This document shows positions 12,247 to 27,400 of a stretch of 64,000 nt of DNA, piece by piece. This DNA is from Homalodisca vitripennis. Its lineage: Eukaryota > Arthropoda > Insecta > Hemiptera > Cicadellidae. The notes beneath the pieces were generated by a model. That model did not search any database and was not told the origin of the DNA. It saw nothing but the letters and a program-made list of their open reading frames with translations. The stretch covers positions 27,823,001 through 27,887,000 of the forward strand of contig NC_060211.1 of NCBI RefSeq assembly GCF_021130785.1. The letters are read 5' to 3'. Within the stretch, counting starts at the first letter, position 1. Each line of letters opens with the position of its first letter. A program made the translations under genes and the position numbers.

Positions 12247-12444
12247 AAGCTGCAGAGTAATGGGCTACAAGTACAGGACGAGGATGCAGCGAACCTGGAG
12301 AGACAGGTGGCCATACACTACAACCGGTTACACGGATTACTGCAACTTCAGGAGGAGGAACTTCTGAAGAAAATCAGGAATTGCAAAGACGAAGCACAAA
12401 AATCCCTTGGAAGTGTATTGAGTAACCTTGAAGAAAATATTAAA
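12247..12444 (+). CDS. RNF17: Exon 1 seen: coiled coil
   Basis: Sixty-six codons, bounded by ttacag and gtaagt, phase 0 to 0. The peptide is Gln/Glu/Leu-rich ([18 protein letters not shown]) and typical of the B-box-associated coiled coil. Upstream DNA at about 11,975-12,240 carries degenerate copies of this exon region. The acceptor has a weak pyrimidine tract, so the 5' border is less certain than the donor. Confidence 0.7.
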
Positions 12445-15400
12445 GTAAGTGCACTGTAAAAATATATTTATGTAATTACAAGGAGGAAGCCAGGAAAACA
12501 ATTTTGGGCTGTCCATAATCATTAATTTGTTATAATCAAGGGAGATTTGAAATATTTTTTTAAACATTTCCTCATACAAGGCATATTGTATTTAATCATT
12601 TCAAGATACCAAACGATTATTTAAAAGAATTATGGCAGCCCCAATTTTATTACTTTATTTACTTACTTCATATTTAAATTCAATTACTGTTTACCGTAAT
12701 ACGGGGTGAATAGGGACAGTTTTTAAAGTTATTTAACAATATTTTAACATCCAAATGACATCTGGCATAACTCACATGGTTAATAGTTGGTACTAATGTC
12801 TAGGCATATAATCACACCCCTCTCCTTTCTCAATCATAAGTAACACCGATTTTTTATATTTATTTTATTAATACTGTCCCTATTCACCCCAGGGTTGGGT
12901 GTCAAAAGGGACACCTATTTATTTTACATTAAAATGCCTATTGGGTGTTACTATGGAGTGTATAGGGACACTTATTATGTTTTTTTTTTTATTCCATTTT
13001 AGTTATTAAACATGATTAGATATTCTGTTAACCATTATTTTGTAAACATATTGTCATAAATAAGGATAAATGATTTTGAAAATCGTTGCAAAGTACAAAG
13101 TTTTTATTTGTAAAGTAATAGTTTTACAGTAGGCTACTTACATTTCAATGGTTTTTAAATAGGCCCATATAAGATAATAAAATTTTATCTGAAGATACAC
13201 TTTTTACATTTGTTTTGGCCTACTTTAGGGGGTCGGATTCAAAAATATACCGTCCCCTCTGTGAGTGTGGCGGTTTTTAAAACTGCCAAAACGTCATCCT
13301 TGTTAAATGGGAACTCATCAGGCACATTGGGAAAATAAAAAATATTGTCACAATTTACTGGACTGCCGAAGGAATGTCCCAATAAATTCTGCATCTTCGA
13401 TTCCTAAAACCTTCCCAATAAAAACCTTTACCCCCTTATCATACGTAAATCTCACTTTCACCCAGTCTCCTTCACTGATGCACTCCAAATCTTCAGAACG
13501 CTCTTCATCGCTCTTTTCCATATCAAAACCTTCTTCATTAGAATCATAATTAGAAAATTCTTGATTGTCTGGTACATCTTCGTTTTCAGATCTTTCATTT
13601 TCTGTTTCTTCCTCGTCAGGGTAATCAAAATCTGCAAGAGTGACGCTGCGGCCAGCCGGAATGTTCAGTTTTTTTTTTTCGGCCTACTGCTTGTTTTTCA
13701 CTCCCATCACCATAACGCATCTCTTTCAAGAAAGTTGTTAAACTGTCATTTACACTAGTGCTGCTATTAGCCTGACTGCCATCAACATCTTCATCCTCAC
13801 ACAGCTCAGGGGCAGCCGGTCCAACACACGTTTTCGGTTAAGAGGAAAAATTCCTGCCTTGTCAAAACCTGCAATGATGTCTTTCTGTAAGTTAGGCTCT
13901 AGTTTTTGTAGGGCTTTCCTCACATGAGATGGAAAATATCTCTTATCAAAGGCATTGCTATTCCTTCCATGAAATTTTGCTTCTTCCATAACATTACGCC
14001 AGCATTTTTTCATGGGACCGAACAGTGCTATATCCAGGGGCTGCGTCAAATGGGTTGAATTAGCCGGCAGAAAAACAAACTGGATGTTGTTTTGTTCACT
14101 TAGCCGAATAAACAACCGGTGACAAATGTGAACTTAGGTTGTCACCTATTAGAACTTTTTTCCCATTTGATCTGCGACAGTACGGGATGACAACTCTCTG
14201 GAAACCAATCTAAAAATGTGTTTCCGTCAATCCAACCTGACTTGGTGCGGTTGTAAAAGCATCCTGGAGGTCCACCTTGGCACCATAAATCGTACAAGTT
14301 AGTGGCTTTATAAATTATGTAAGGAGCCAGCATTTTGCCAGATACAGTGGCAGCAAACATCACAGACACATTGCTCTTACTTTCGTTCATAACTCGCTCA
14401 GGGTATTTACAACCCCCTTTTAAAAATTAGTTTGCGACGGCCTGGGTCATCGGACAACGCAGGTCTCATCATAATTGATTATCATATCGGGAGGAACATC
14501 TGTAACAGTGTCCTTCAACTCATCAAAATAGTCATTGATTACTTTTGGAGATAATTTCGCTCTACTTCCTTTAATGTTTTGGCACATTCTTTGGGACAGA
14601 ATGGCCTTGTGTCTTGATAAAAACCCATCAGCCCAGTCCCTGTACCAGGAAAGTGATTTTTTAAATTTTGATACATTCTTCCTTCTCTATCCACATGATA
14701 CTTAACAAAACACCGGACATCAAATGTACTCAGAGGATAACCCCATTCACCACACTTAGATAGGCTAGCACTGATTCCATTTCTTGCTCTAACTTTGAGT
14801 CCAACGCGGTCTGTCCCCCTTTCTTTTTAAAAGTCAACTCTCTTCCACTTCTTGCTTTTTAGCGTATCGGTGCAGCGCTGATTTTGAGATTTTAAACTGT
14901 TCTTCAGCTTTTCTAATAGACATGCCTTTTGCCACGGCATCTAGTGCTCGTTTTATGGCTTCTTCATCAAGCGGTGATGTTTGGCCCTCGGATCTCTTTT
15001 ATAAGTCCTCGGCATCTGAAATCAAACGACACAGATTAGGCTAAGTCTTAAAAATATACTTTAAGACTGCATAAATATCATTATAAAAACATCTAATAAG
15101 CAATTTCTTTCATTGAAGGGTAACCTACGCAACCAAACTATTTTATGTTAGATCACACTTGGCTTTGACCACAAACAATGTCCCCATTCACCCCTTTTTT
15201 TTCTTCGAAGTACGCTTTTTTTGTTTTAAATTTGTAAACATAATAAATTATTATCCTATTTCTACTTATATTACGTTATTTTACTCACCTTGAGGTATTT
15301 AAAAAGGCTAGATTATTCTTGTTTCATAGAAACATCAACTTGGTTCACACCACAACAAACTTTTGAGGTTATGACAAATTCCTAAAAAGTCAACAAAACA

Positions 15401-18400
15401 CAGAAGTTGTAAACATAGAGTAATAAATGTCAACAAAGTGTTTTTCAGACACGTTTTCGTAGGGTATGTTATGGCTTAAACTATTGACACTTTGTTTACC
15501 ACTATTTTGATAAAAAACATGTATGTAACAAAATAAAACAAAACTTTTTCCGTTTTTGTCCCTAATCACCTCGGCGTCCCTATTCACCCCCGTAATACGG
15601 TATATACTTAAATTTTATGAATCATTCAAATTTGGCACACTGGTTCTTTAGGACCTCACATACACTCCAATAATTTAAAAAATATTTGATTATTTAAATA
15701 TAAAAAATCAAAACCTTATATGCATAAAAGAATTACGTTCTCTTCAAATACTTTGTATAGAAATACAGTAAAAAAACTTGTATTTTATGAAAGTTATGGT
15801 TGTGAGCTTATCAATAGGCGATTTATTTGGTGATTTTTGCAAAATCTGTAAATAATATCTAGAAAAACAAAGAATTTATTGATTTATTTATTGGTTTTTG
15901 TTGATATTCTAGTTGAATAATGTTTTAACGTTTTGTAACAAAGCTATATTTATTACTAGAGTTTATAAACATTTAAGTCAACTCTCAATTTTATTAATTC
16001 TTCAAATTCTGTAATGGTATTTCTATGAATTTCAATTCAAAATTCTGTAAAGTAGGAAGTTGTTTTTGGTAAAATTGGTCTAGCCTAACTTTTGCTACCA
16101 TCCAGCTCTAGTTTGTATCATTCTTTTGTCGTAGTGACAACAAGTTCTATGTAGTTTTATATTTTGTGAACTGTCTTACTGTAGAAATAGCTGTCCATTT
16201 GTGTATTTTAATTGGAACAAATCTTGTGAGTTGTAACTGATTTTCAGGAAATGGAGACAATTCTAACAGTAGGCAAGGCCTCCTTGGAACCCAGCAACTT
16301 CTCCAGCCTGCCGCTAAGTCCACTGCTGGACAAGTTGACCAATGTGACGGAGATGCCGTGTTACCTACTGCTCAACAACGATCAGTCGATTAATAACTTC
16401 GGGTAACCAAATGATAGTTACAATATAACTCATATAACACTATTACTAAAAAACTTAGAATAATTGTTTTACGTTTGACATTGTAAACATTTGGTAGGAT
16501 TTTATCTTTTATAAATGAATGATAAGGCTCTTACAATGAATACCCTTCAATTTAATTCTTACTTTCATTGTATAAAATATCTTTCTACAACTTTTTTGCT
16601 ATGAGCCTTTTAACAGATTCTCAAACTATGTCAAGTGTAACTAAAAAACTATACAAAAATTTAAAAAATAAAAAATGTTATAGTTTGCATAAATAACCCG
16701 ACAGTACAAAAAAAAAACATTTAACCATAAATATAGAAATGATTAAATTTGAATTTAATCAGTTTATCTTGTGCGATGAACTGATAACTTTATTATGGAA
16801 AATGCAGTGTATTAATTCATTTTCACTAGGAGAAATTATGATACAGCGATTGATTTCTTACACAAAAGATTTTCAATTAATGAAAGAATCAATAAATTAG
16901 TCTGACCTGCTTTATTTAATATTTTCATGGTTCTACCTCCTCATCCTTTTCTGTAGTTTAAAAACTAATTTCTGATTTTTAATAATGTTTCAAACAAGTG
17001 GATTGATTCTAATTCTTCTATATCTAACATTTGTATATAGTAACTACATGGTACTGGTACCTAACAAACATTTACAATGTACCTGAAAGGTGTTAATTCA
17101 TCAAACAAGATGTTTGGCAAAATGGAGTACGGTTTGTGGCAAAGGCATTTACTTATCATCTCCTTCCTGTTCGATAGTACAAGTGTGTTTTAGCTTAAAT
17201 TTGCTCTTTCTACAAAAACCCCTTAACTCGAAGCCGAAACAGGTAACGCCGTAAAGGTGACAATAGCCTACGCTCATAGTTATGCTCACAACGACAATCG
17301 AGGAAACTCAGCCTGTCAGAGTCACTTTGAAAACGGATACGAATAGTGTAACCGATCTCTTTGTAACAAAGACTTTCTCGTGAACGAACTATGTTGCAGA
17401 GGAGGAAAAAATATTAGATTAGACGCAGTTTGCATGAGTGACTTTAACAAACCATGTTACGACAACTGCCGTTGCAAACATAACTATGAGCATAAGCTTT
17501 TGTCACCTTTGTGGTGTTACCTGTTTCGTCTTCAATTTGCCTCTTCAGGAAAGGAGTTTTGTAGAAACAGCAGATTTCACCTGAACACATTTCTACCTCA
17601 GGACAGGATAAAGATTGTAAGAAAAATTTACATGGTATGTGGTGGTGATTGATATATTTCAAACTTAAGAGAAGCTAGGAGACTAACCAGGTGTAGGTGT
17701 TATTTCCTATATCATATTATACGCCTTTGTCCATCACATCGTTTTTATATGCAGTATGACAGATTACATCAGGTAAAACAGGCAACAGACAATATCTCAG
17801 GTAAAATCAGTTTTACCTGAGATAATATTTTTTATGAAACTGTTATTTCCTTATTGCTAAAATGAATAACAATGGAAGCTTTAAACAATCTTGTTGTACT
17901 GTTAATTAGGTTAAAACTTTTTCCAGATTCCATGAAGATTCTTCTATTATCGACTTATTAAAAGGACATTGTACCATTTCCGTACCAGATAAGAGAACAT
18001 ATGAACTTTGCTCTAAACTCAATCTACCTGAGGATTATCAATTTGAAAGTATTCCTGATTTTCCAGATCCATTCAAGAAACCTGGTTGGTAATTTAGTTT
18101 AGGAAATTTATCAATTAATATTATTAATTAAATTTGTAGCTTTTTGTAAGAACAGATTAGACACTGATACAAGTTGTGAAAACCTTTAATATCAAATGCA
18201 GATTGTTGTCTTATTATGAAATGTCTTGTGCATACAGTAGAACTTCGATTAACTGTCATTCTTTTAAATGTCAGTATTATGTTATCAAAATATTCCCAAC
18301 TTAGTGTGTATGCAATATACACAATGTTTTGCGCAAGAAAAAACTCAGCAAATATGCATGCATAAAAAAACATTTCAAAATTAATTTTTTAATCCATATA

Positions 18401-21400
18401 CTGAAGAAATGCTTTTTGTAAAAATAATAATATCCTGTTGCTTTCTTGTACAGTCTTTTTTTAACTCTAGTGCAAAATAAATCGAATAGCTTGCATGTTA
18501 CTTTTTTAATATCAATTCAGTTATTACTTTGGAAAATAATATCTAAAAAGTTATATCTGTACTGTATTAGGTGCAAAATATATGTATCAAATATTTGATA
18601 GTGCTAATCCTTCTGGTTACAATAGTCATATTAAAGTTATAGGCTAGGTAGTGGTGGTTATGTTAGGACCTTCACTTGATTATTAGGTCCCAAATCGTAG
18701 GAGCAATTTTCTTTAACTATTCTATTACCTTTTTATTTATCAGTTTGAATTTAACAAAATTCTGAGAATAATTAATAAATAAATCATTAAAATATTGATC
18801 TTTTGTTACGTCTCTTATTTTAAGGTCCTACTTCACAGCGGCATACAGTATAGTAAATGCACAAATTCAAGTGTACTAAATTACAATAAACATGTTTTTA
18901 TTCATTTTAGATTTATCCGTTCTTACTTCAAGAAAAAAACTTGGCAAGATAACCACTAACCAGTTATCAGAACCTAAACTGCCAAAAACTGAAGCCAAAA
19001 ATAAGCCAACACCGTACCAGGAAATTTTGCGCAAAAACAGGCTTACTCTGCAGAACAATAACTCAGAAGAGACTATGTCAACTTCATCGGCTGACAGTGC
19101 TTTTGAGAAGATCTGTGTAGCTCCACCTCTGGAGGAAGGTAAGATTTACTACACGATGGGTTAAAATGAACTATAGTAGAAAAATGTGATTAGAGGTAAA
19201 AGCTAGTAATTTTTCCACAAATCACAACTTGTTGCTGTTTATGTATTTCTCCCTTTATCATTTTTAAACCAACATGTGGTAGCTAATGGAGCTAAGTTAG
19301 GACTTGAGTGAAAAAGGGACTAATAAAAGTCAAAGGTTGGAGTCCTTACTTTAAACCGTTTTAAATTAAAAATGATTCTACTTAAAGATGCTGTGATATA
19401 ATTTTTATAATTAATTGTATATTATTGGAACATAAATTGAGTAAAAAAGAAACATACTATTTTGCGTTGCGGACTTTTGAATACTTTCAATAACAGGTGT
19501 TAGCCTACTTTTTTCTGCAGTTCAGCTTACAAAAATCATGTACATACTAATTTGTTTATAGGAATATTACTAAATAAAAATTGACTTATGAAATAAAATT
19601 TAAGCAGTGAATAGTTGTAACACACCTTTGCTTTTTTCACTCTTTGAGTTAACAACGCCTCTAAACAGAGTTATATATAGCTAAAATTTAATAGAGGTAA
19701 TATTAAAAAGTACATTAGCTTTATTAGTGGCCATAACTTATTTCTTCATTGCGGACTAAAATTATATAACTTTGTTATGGACAATACACAAGTCATCATG
19801 GAATGTGATATAATCATAACAAAACACAGGAAGAAGCAGAGAAATATGAAATAACTTAAAGAAATATTTTGATTGTTCCTAATATCCAACCAATCATCTA
19901 AGACATAACACGCAATGAAGAAAATCATTCTAATAGAAACATACTCACCTACATAGCATTCATTGTATGGCTGATATAATTGACCAAAGTTTGAGCTGGA
20001 AAAAACAAATAGAGCATCTTTGTACTAGGCTAAGTAGATTAATATTTCTTTTTCGTAGGCTGAGTGACATTTTACCTGATGACTATGTTAAGACAGTGTA
20101 CTTCTCACTCTTTCAATCTGTTCTCAGCTATGGAATTGATTTTTGGGGGAATAGCCCACACTCAAATAATGTTCTAGTCATACAAAAAAAGGTTTTAGAG
20201 TTATAGCTAAAGTTAACCATAGAGAAACACTGCAGGCCTATTTTTATTAAGTTTAAGATTTTAACTGTTGTTAATTTATACATATTTAATATCCTGTTAA
20301 CTAGTTTTAAGAACCCCTGCTTACATGTAAAAAAGGCTGAGGTACACAACTTCAACACCCGAAATAAAAACAATTTTGATGTACCTTTTGGTTAGACTTG
20401 GAAAAAATCAATCTAGTCATAGGATAGTGTATACAAATGTTAAATAGGCTGCCTAAAGAAGTGCTTAATCTTACTTTTAAACAATTTAAAATAAAATTCC
20501 AAAATTGGCTAATAAGTAATCCTTTTTATCATGTAAAAGAATTTTTTTACTTTCCTTCTGCTGAAATCTGTAAGTAATTAACCTAAGGTTTTCACTTCTC
20601 TCACTACCTGTACATTGTTATTTAGTTCTAATTTACCAAATAATTAAGGTTGTTTTCTGAAATTTCAACCACAAAACTTTCATATTTGTGTACTTTCAAT
20701 CTCAATTTTATAGTTCCTTTTGACAATTGTGAACAACATGTTTCCTGTTTTTTGACTATACCTCTTGACTGATTCTTGATTAGTGAACTAAAATATTAAA
20801 ACTGTTTAAGCAATTTTTCGGAATAATTTAAAAACATCAATAATTATTTTGTTGGTTGATTCTTTTAAAGTAAAAACATTCTAAGGTCCATCTATAAGTT
20901 GTGATTTTTATGGATGTTTTAATTTTTTTAATTCTGATAATGATTTATGATTATACAAGAGCAATTTTACTATAAGGGAACATTCATACTAAAAATATGG
21001 TCAGTTTCTTTAGCAATATTAATGGTATAGAAGTTCAACTGTAAACACAAGTTGCAGTACTGATTAAGAGGGCTAATCGTGACAAGTTAGTTAATTAAAT
21101 AAGGTGGGAGTAAAACTGTGGGATCAGGTAAAGTATAAGAATGTACAAGATACCTGCTTGGACAAGTTGTTTACGTTTCATAGCCTTTATTTTTTCTATC
21201 TTTTTTATTTTTTTATAGTCTACAATATTTATTGCCACATAAAGTTTTATTTTTATTGTGTATTCCAAAAATTTGAGGAAAATTGATAAAGATCCTTGTT
21301 TGTGATTTAATTCCACATCAAGAAGCATGCTTGCTTAAGGTATAACGTTTTATACTACTTGAAGTTCCATGTTTGATTCTACCACATTGTTTTTTGTTGT

Positions 21401-24400
21401 GTCACTTTAATAGAATGTCACATGATTGCCTATAATCAGGTCCTTACATAATATACCAGTTGAACATAAAGGTCAATTGACAAATGAACCAGTGATTGTT
21501 TAGACATTGCTTTGTATTGTGTCATTTTGATAGAGCATCGTACCATAACCGGTTTGTGCACTATGTCTACTCTTGCCATTATGATGTGGCCAGAGTTCAT
21601 TAAAAAATGTTCATGCCTACACATCATATTGCTCATTGTAGGGTTGTTAAGCAAATCCAGTCCGTTTATTAATATCTAAACAAACATTACTTGTGTGCAT
21701 ATTTGTATTAAAATACTATATTTGCTTCAAATAAGTTTGCTTTTTTTGTACTGTGGCCTTTCTTGGGAGGATGATTCCTCTTGTCTCCCTAGTGAAAACA
21801 TCCATGTAAAATATATGTTATGTATGTTTCAGGGACTACTGAAATTGTCAGAATTTGCCACCTGATTTCACCAAACAATTTTTATGTACAGCGGAAGTGT
21901 ACCTACAGTCAGTTGGAAAAGCTGAGGGATCATTTCTCCAAACAAATGAACATAAAGAAGAATCAGCCAGCTTCTATTGAAAAGTGTTAGTCTGCTTATA
22001 TTATGTATAATGCATTCAATTTAATTTTGATTTCATTTTCATATTACCTATCAGTGCTGAGCCTGTTTGCCCCATTTGCGTAAACCTTTCAACAAAGTCA
22101 AATTCATATGAGCTATTTTAGCCCATTTCTATTGTGTTTGATAATTTTGGAACATTATAAGATGCATGATCACATCTGAAAGTTACTTTTATATGTTTAG
22201 TGTTGTTAAACATTCTAAATAATGTAATATTTTGTACAAAACACCTCCATCGCCATTCAGTCTGATGCAGTTATTTAAAAGGTTTATTATATGAAGTTAC
22301 AGCAATGGTATGAGCCGGAAATGATATAAAGTTCATTGTGAATAGCTGATCTTATAAAGATTAGATATTTTTTTGCCTTTTTTAAGCAGTTTTTTTTTTT
22401 AATTGTAAAACCATAATGTACAAAAAATGTTTTACGACCAAACTAAATATACAATGTTATGTGGCACAGACTATAATGTATCTGACATTTTGGATTTTTT
22501 TAAATCAGCTAAAATGTAAAATAGTATATTATTTTCATCTGAATGTTAGTTCTTCCATAAATTGACATTGTTTGCCATTTCAACTAAGATACTATACAAG
22601 GAACCACCAGAGAGTGCAGTTGGCGGCGACCAATAGAAATGGACTGGCCTGCGCGACGTTTGCCACACAACTGCCGCTGCCGCCCGGCACGGCTGGCGCA
22701 TTGTGGCTGATAAACCGCTGCGCTGTCACAACTAACACTGACACTGAACATTTAAAACTTATCAGTATAATTGAAAAACAATATTTAAAATGCGTTGACA
22801 GTTTGCTATATTATATTTAAATTACTTAATTGAAAACTTAATTTTCTGATGATGAAGGTCCATCTTCTTCGGACAGCTTAGCTTCTTTACTTATTTTGTT
22901 AACGGTTCTTTCACTTACACCGCAGGCCTCAGCACACACAGTTTACCACTTTGCTTAAAGTTTAGAGTTTCTCGGAAATTTGTCAACGACAGTTTTTTGA
23001 AAAAGTTGTAAACGTTGTAAATAATACGTCGTTCTCCACTATGTAGGGTTTTTTCCGCTACCACTCTTACTCCCGATGGCTGTGCACTTGAACAAACATC
23101 ATCACACTCCATTTTGTCCAAATAAGGAATCACAATAACAAGTATATTACAATTGACACTACACAGAAAATAATCGGTACACTTATAATAGCTACCAATA
23201 AACAACACTTAAAAACACGAAAACGTTCATCAACAGTAAAATTCAGCACAAAATAATATACGCGTACTGGATTGAAGAGAATGCAGTATTTTCAACCGCC
23301 ACTGATGAAGCGACAATAGGCACTGACTGACGGTCAGAGACAGGAAGGAGGAAGGGGCTGTTTCTTGGAAATAGTATGACTCATCTGTCTGGTATTACCA
23401 CCACTGCTGGCTGGTGCGGCTTTTGTTTACAGGTATTTCACCCGTTTCCTCCACATTTTCACTCGTCTGAAATCATCTATTATGTACTGTGTTCAAATTT
23501 AATTGGATGTTATAGAAAACCGTTACTTTAGAAATTTTATAAGAAAGTGCATTCATATTATAAAAATACTTGTGCTGTATGATTTTTCAACTATGACCAG
23601 TTTAAATATTTAAATCACCCACTTGTAATAAAAAAAAATTTACATAACACAGATTCAAGACTATTAATAGCCAGGTAGGAAAAATGCTTTCAAATGGTTT
23701 ATAAATTTATGAGAACCGAAGTGCGTAACAAAACCGTTGCGGCAACAATTCCCATCGTTATGTACTGAATAATATTTATGGAAAAGAACATATATTTCAA
23801 ATGTATTTGATAACTTTCTTACCAAATTGAAAATCCATTTAACATAACATGATTATACTATGCACACATGTAATGCCTTATTATATATCAATGATAATGG
23901 CATTATCTAACTGTTAAAATACGGAAAATTAACGTTTTTGCGGTATTTTTATGTTTTCTTTTTATTTTATATGTCGGCTAAAGATTTTAATCCTACGATC
24001 TTCGTATATGAAGTAATATAATACAATAATTTATTTCAATCATCCATTTAATTTCAGCACTCAAACCAAATATCAACTACCTTTAAATTTAAACCATAAA
24101 TGAAGTTGACTTAAAAAGCATAATTTTATCATTTGAAAACAAATATTCGTCAGGATTTGATGAAATTTCAATTATTGTTCTAAAGCAGTCCTGTCCACTA
24201 ATATTAAAACCCTTAATACATTTGGTTAATTCTTCTTTGATATTCAGGAATTTTTCCAGATAAGCTAAAAATAGCTAAAGTAATTCCTATTTTTAAAAAG
24301 GGAGATCCAAATGATCCTGCCTGTTATAGGCCAGTGTCTCTCCTCCCAGTTTTTATCAAAAATATATGAAAAAGTTGTTTATAACCAATTTTTAAATTAT

Positions 24401-27400
24401 CTGGAATCTAACAATTTTCTTAAACAGTCAACAACACGGTTTTCGATCTGGACGATCTACAATTACCGCCGGTATCGAGTTTATTGATTCAATAATCAAT
24501 TCAGTGGATAAGGGAGAACACGTGATTGGAGTATTTCTGGACTTGACCAGAGCATTTGACAGTGTGTCACATTGTAAATTAATAAGTACTCTTAAAATGT
24601 TGGGTGTTATGGGAAAGGAACTTGCATGGTTTTAGTTCTTACCTTCAAAATAGGATGCAATACGTTGAAATAGAGCATTGTTTCAAACAGTACTCGATAT
24701 TGTTTTAAAAACAAATTCAATTCAAAACTAAGAACAGTAAAGCATGGAGTCCCACAAGGATCAATATTAGGTCCACTTCTTTTTTCTTTGTTATATAAAT
24801 CAGTTGCCTTTATTGGTTGGAGAAAGCTCTGCTGTCTGTTTATATGCTGATGACACAAATGTGGTTATCTCAGGAAAAAGTGTTGAAAGTGTTGAAGATG
24901 TCCGCTTTTATAGGTCTATCAATGATAAAAGACTTCTTGATAAGTAAAACCCTTTTATTAAACTCAAACAAATCAAATTTTATCTCTTTTTCCACAAAAC
25001 AAGCTCTAAACAGGGTTTTCAACCCAACATTTTCATTGAGGAAGAACAATTGCTAAATTCCTATAGCACAAAATTTTTAGGATTGATTATAGATAAAAAC
25101 TTAAGTTGGAAATGAAACATGTGGAACTATGTTTTTAAATAAAATTTCCAGTGGTCTATATGCACTGAGACGATTGGCCTAAGTTTTGCAGTGTAGAATC
25201 TCTAAAATCAATTTATTATGCTCTCATTAATTCCCACATTGCTTACGGTATAGCTATCTATGGAGCTACCACATCACATAATTTATACAAAATTCTAGTT
25301 AAACAAAAGCACGCTATTAGAATTATAAAGAGATTAAAGAGGAGAGATTCAGTTAAGCATATTTTTAGGGAACTCCAAATATTTACTGTCTACAATTCTA
25401 TACAATCTATACATATTTGAAACTATAAATTACGTTGTGCGTTTCTGCAATCTTGCTTTAACAGAAAGAAAACATCAATATAATACACGGTTCAATATAT
25501 CTAATGATTCTCATCACTTGGAATTTTATAAAAAGAAAACCTCGTACATGGGGAAAAAGTTTCTAAATCATTTACCAATTGAGTTGAAAACTAAACTACA
25601 ACACAAATAATTTCAAAACTAAACTTAAAGAATATCTACTAAATAGACCTATATATTCATTCCAAGAATTTTTTGAAAGGGCTAATTGACTGGTTTAGCT
25701 CATCATGTCTATATGTATTTACGTGTATATGTTCTGTGTATATGTATTTTATGTATGTATGTGTCTGTTTATATGTATAAGATAACTATTTATTACCATA
25801 AATTATAATGAATGAATGTTTATTCTAGCAACTGTGCATGAAAATACACTTAAAAAATTATAATAGTAAATCCTAGTACTAATGCTTATGTTGGTTAATA
25901 TTTTATAAGTTGATGTTAGATAATTTTTTTATTAACTATGATTGACGCTATTCATTGTACAATCTGTGCATTTGTTTTATGAATAAAGAATTTCTGAATC
26001 TGAATCTGAATCTGAATCTGAATCTAACTCAACATGGAAATAAGCTACAGAGATGTACTTTTTTTTAAAATGACCGTAAAATTACATTTTGTAATACGTA
26101 GTTAATTAATTCAAGACAGCTCTAACATTTCTTTCGAGCGTAACGGTTAAGTATTTTAAGAATGCTGGACTCGCGCGGCTTGTGGTTACAGCGGGGAACA
26201 AGTTTGGCAACGTCGCTCAGCTCTCGTTGGCCGCTCCAAGGTTACGGGCAAAATAGGCTCCTCCCTCAACTGCACTCTCTTGTGGTTTTTCGTATAAGCA
26301 CTGCCTGACACTTGTTATAATAACTATACACTGACATGTAGTTCTGCTTGTCTTATAGTTGAGATGTTTTATCCGTAGTTACAATTGAAAATCCAGTAAA
26401 GTCCTTGTCTTAACTTTAATTATAAATGTCTTTAATATATTGTTTTTAATTTTTCTTATTACACCCAGAATATCGTACATCATTGATTACTTTTATTATA
26501 TCACCCTGCTTTGTAATAGTTTAATTTTATACCCACGACTAATAGTTTTTAATGTTGTGATCAGTTTTATTTACATTAACTGTTTTAGTGGTACAACATC
26601 TGGTCTTCCACTGTTTCAAAGAGTGTTAATTTATTTTACTCACAATGCAGTAGTTTAAGGGGGGAAAATCGTAAAATACTACATGAACAGACATAAAATA
26701 TTCGTCAAAATATATGACGAAATAATGAAGACAGAAAAAGAAACATAATAATAACATAAATTAAAACATTGTATTTTTTTCAATATTGGCGTAAATTTCA
26801 TTTTAAAACGTTTTATTTTTCATGAAATAAATAATGAAAAGACAGATTCCACACTACATATAAATAAACCATAAAAATAATTGGAAAAATTTTGAAGTAA
26901 GACACTACTTCCAATGTCATGAATACAATTAAAACGTAACAAAATACACAAATAAACTATTGTTTTATATTTTACACATACAAATATGAAACAAAACTTG
27001 CTAACAAAAGAGAAAATAGTGGTTTTCCTACATTATGTACTTCATTTTGTAATCATCGGCATTGTGTGCATATTGTGTGATATCCGTAATAACAAATTTA
27101 AAATTAACACTTTCACAAAATATAGCAAATTATCACATTTTAAAAAATTAACACACGATTGTAACGTATGTATTTAACAACATCTATAGTATTACAATAC
27201 AAAACGGTAAACAATTATTATGGTAAACAGAATATAAAACTAGCTGCTAAACATAAACAAACTAGTGGAACGAATTACTTCCTTTATTTTCTCAGATACA
27301 TTAGTGGAAACCAGTAAGGAACTCAGTTTGCCTTGTTCCAAAACGGAGTGCGTAGTCTGAGTGGGGCACTCTGACTGACATCAACATAGCACCTCTTGCT

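Larger units (their letters stand above)
22595..26294 (-). mobile_element. Tc1/mariner-like DNA element split by a LINE
   Basis: The ends TACAAGGAACCACCAGAGAG and, on the other strand, TACGAAAAACCACAAGAGAG are related inverted repeats that share AGAGTGCAGTTG. Both are flanked by TA (22,593-22,594 and 26,295-26,296). Removing the LINE at about 24.1-26.03 kb leaves ~1.8 kb. Only the N-terminal transposase piece remains. Confidence 0.65.

Noticed and set aside
13307..13758. Plus-strand frames of 80 and 65 codons
   Set aside because: They are antisense shadows of the pogo transposase C-terminal region.
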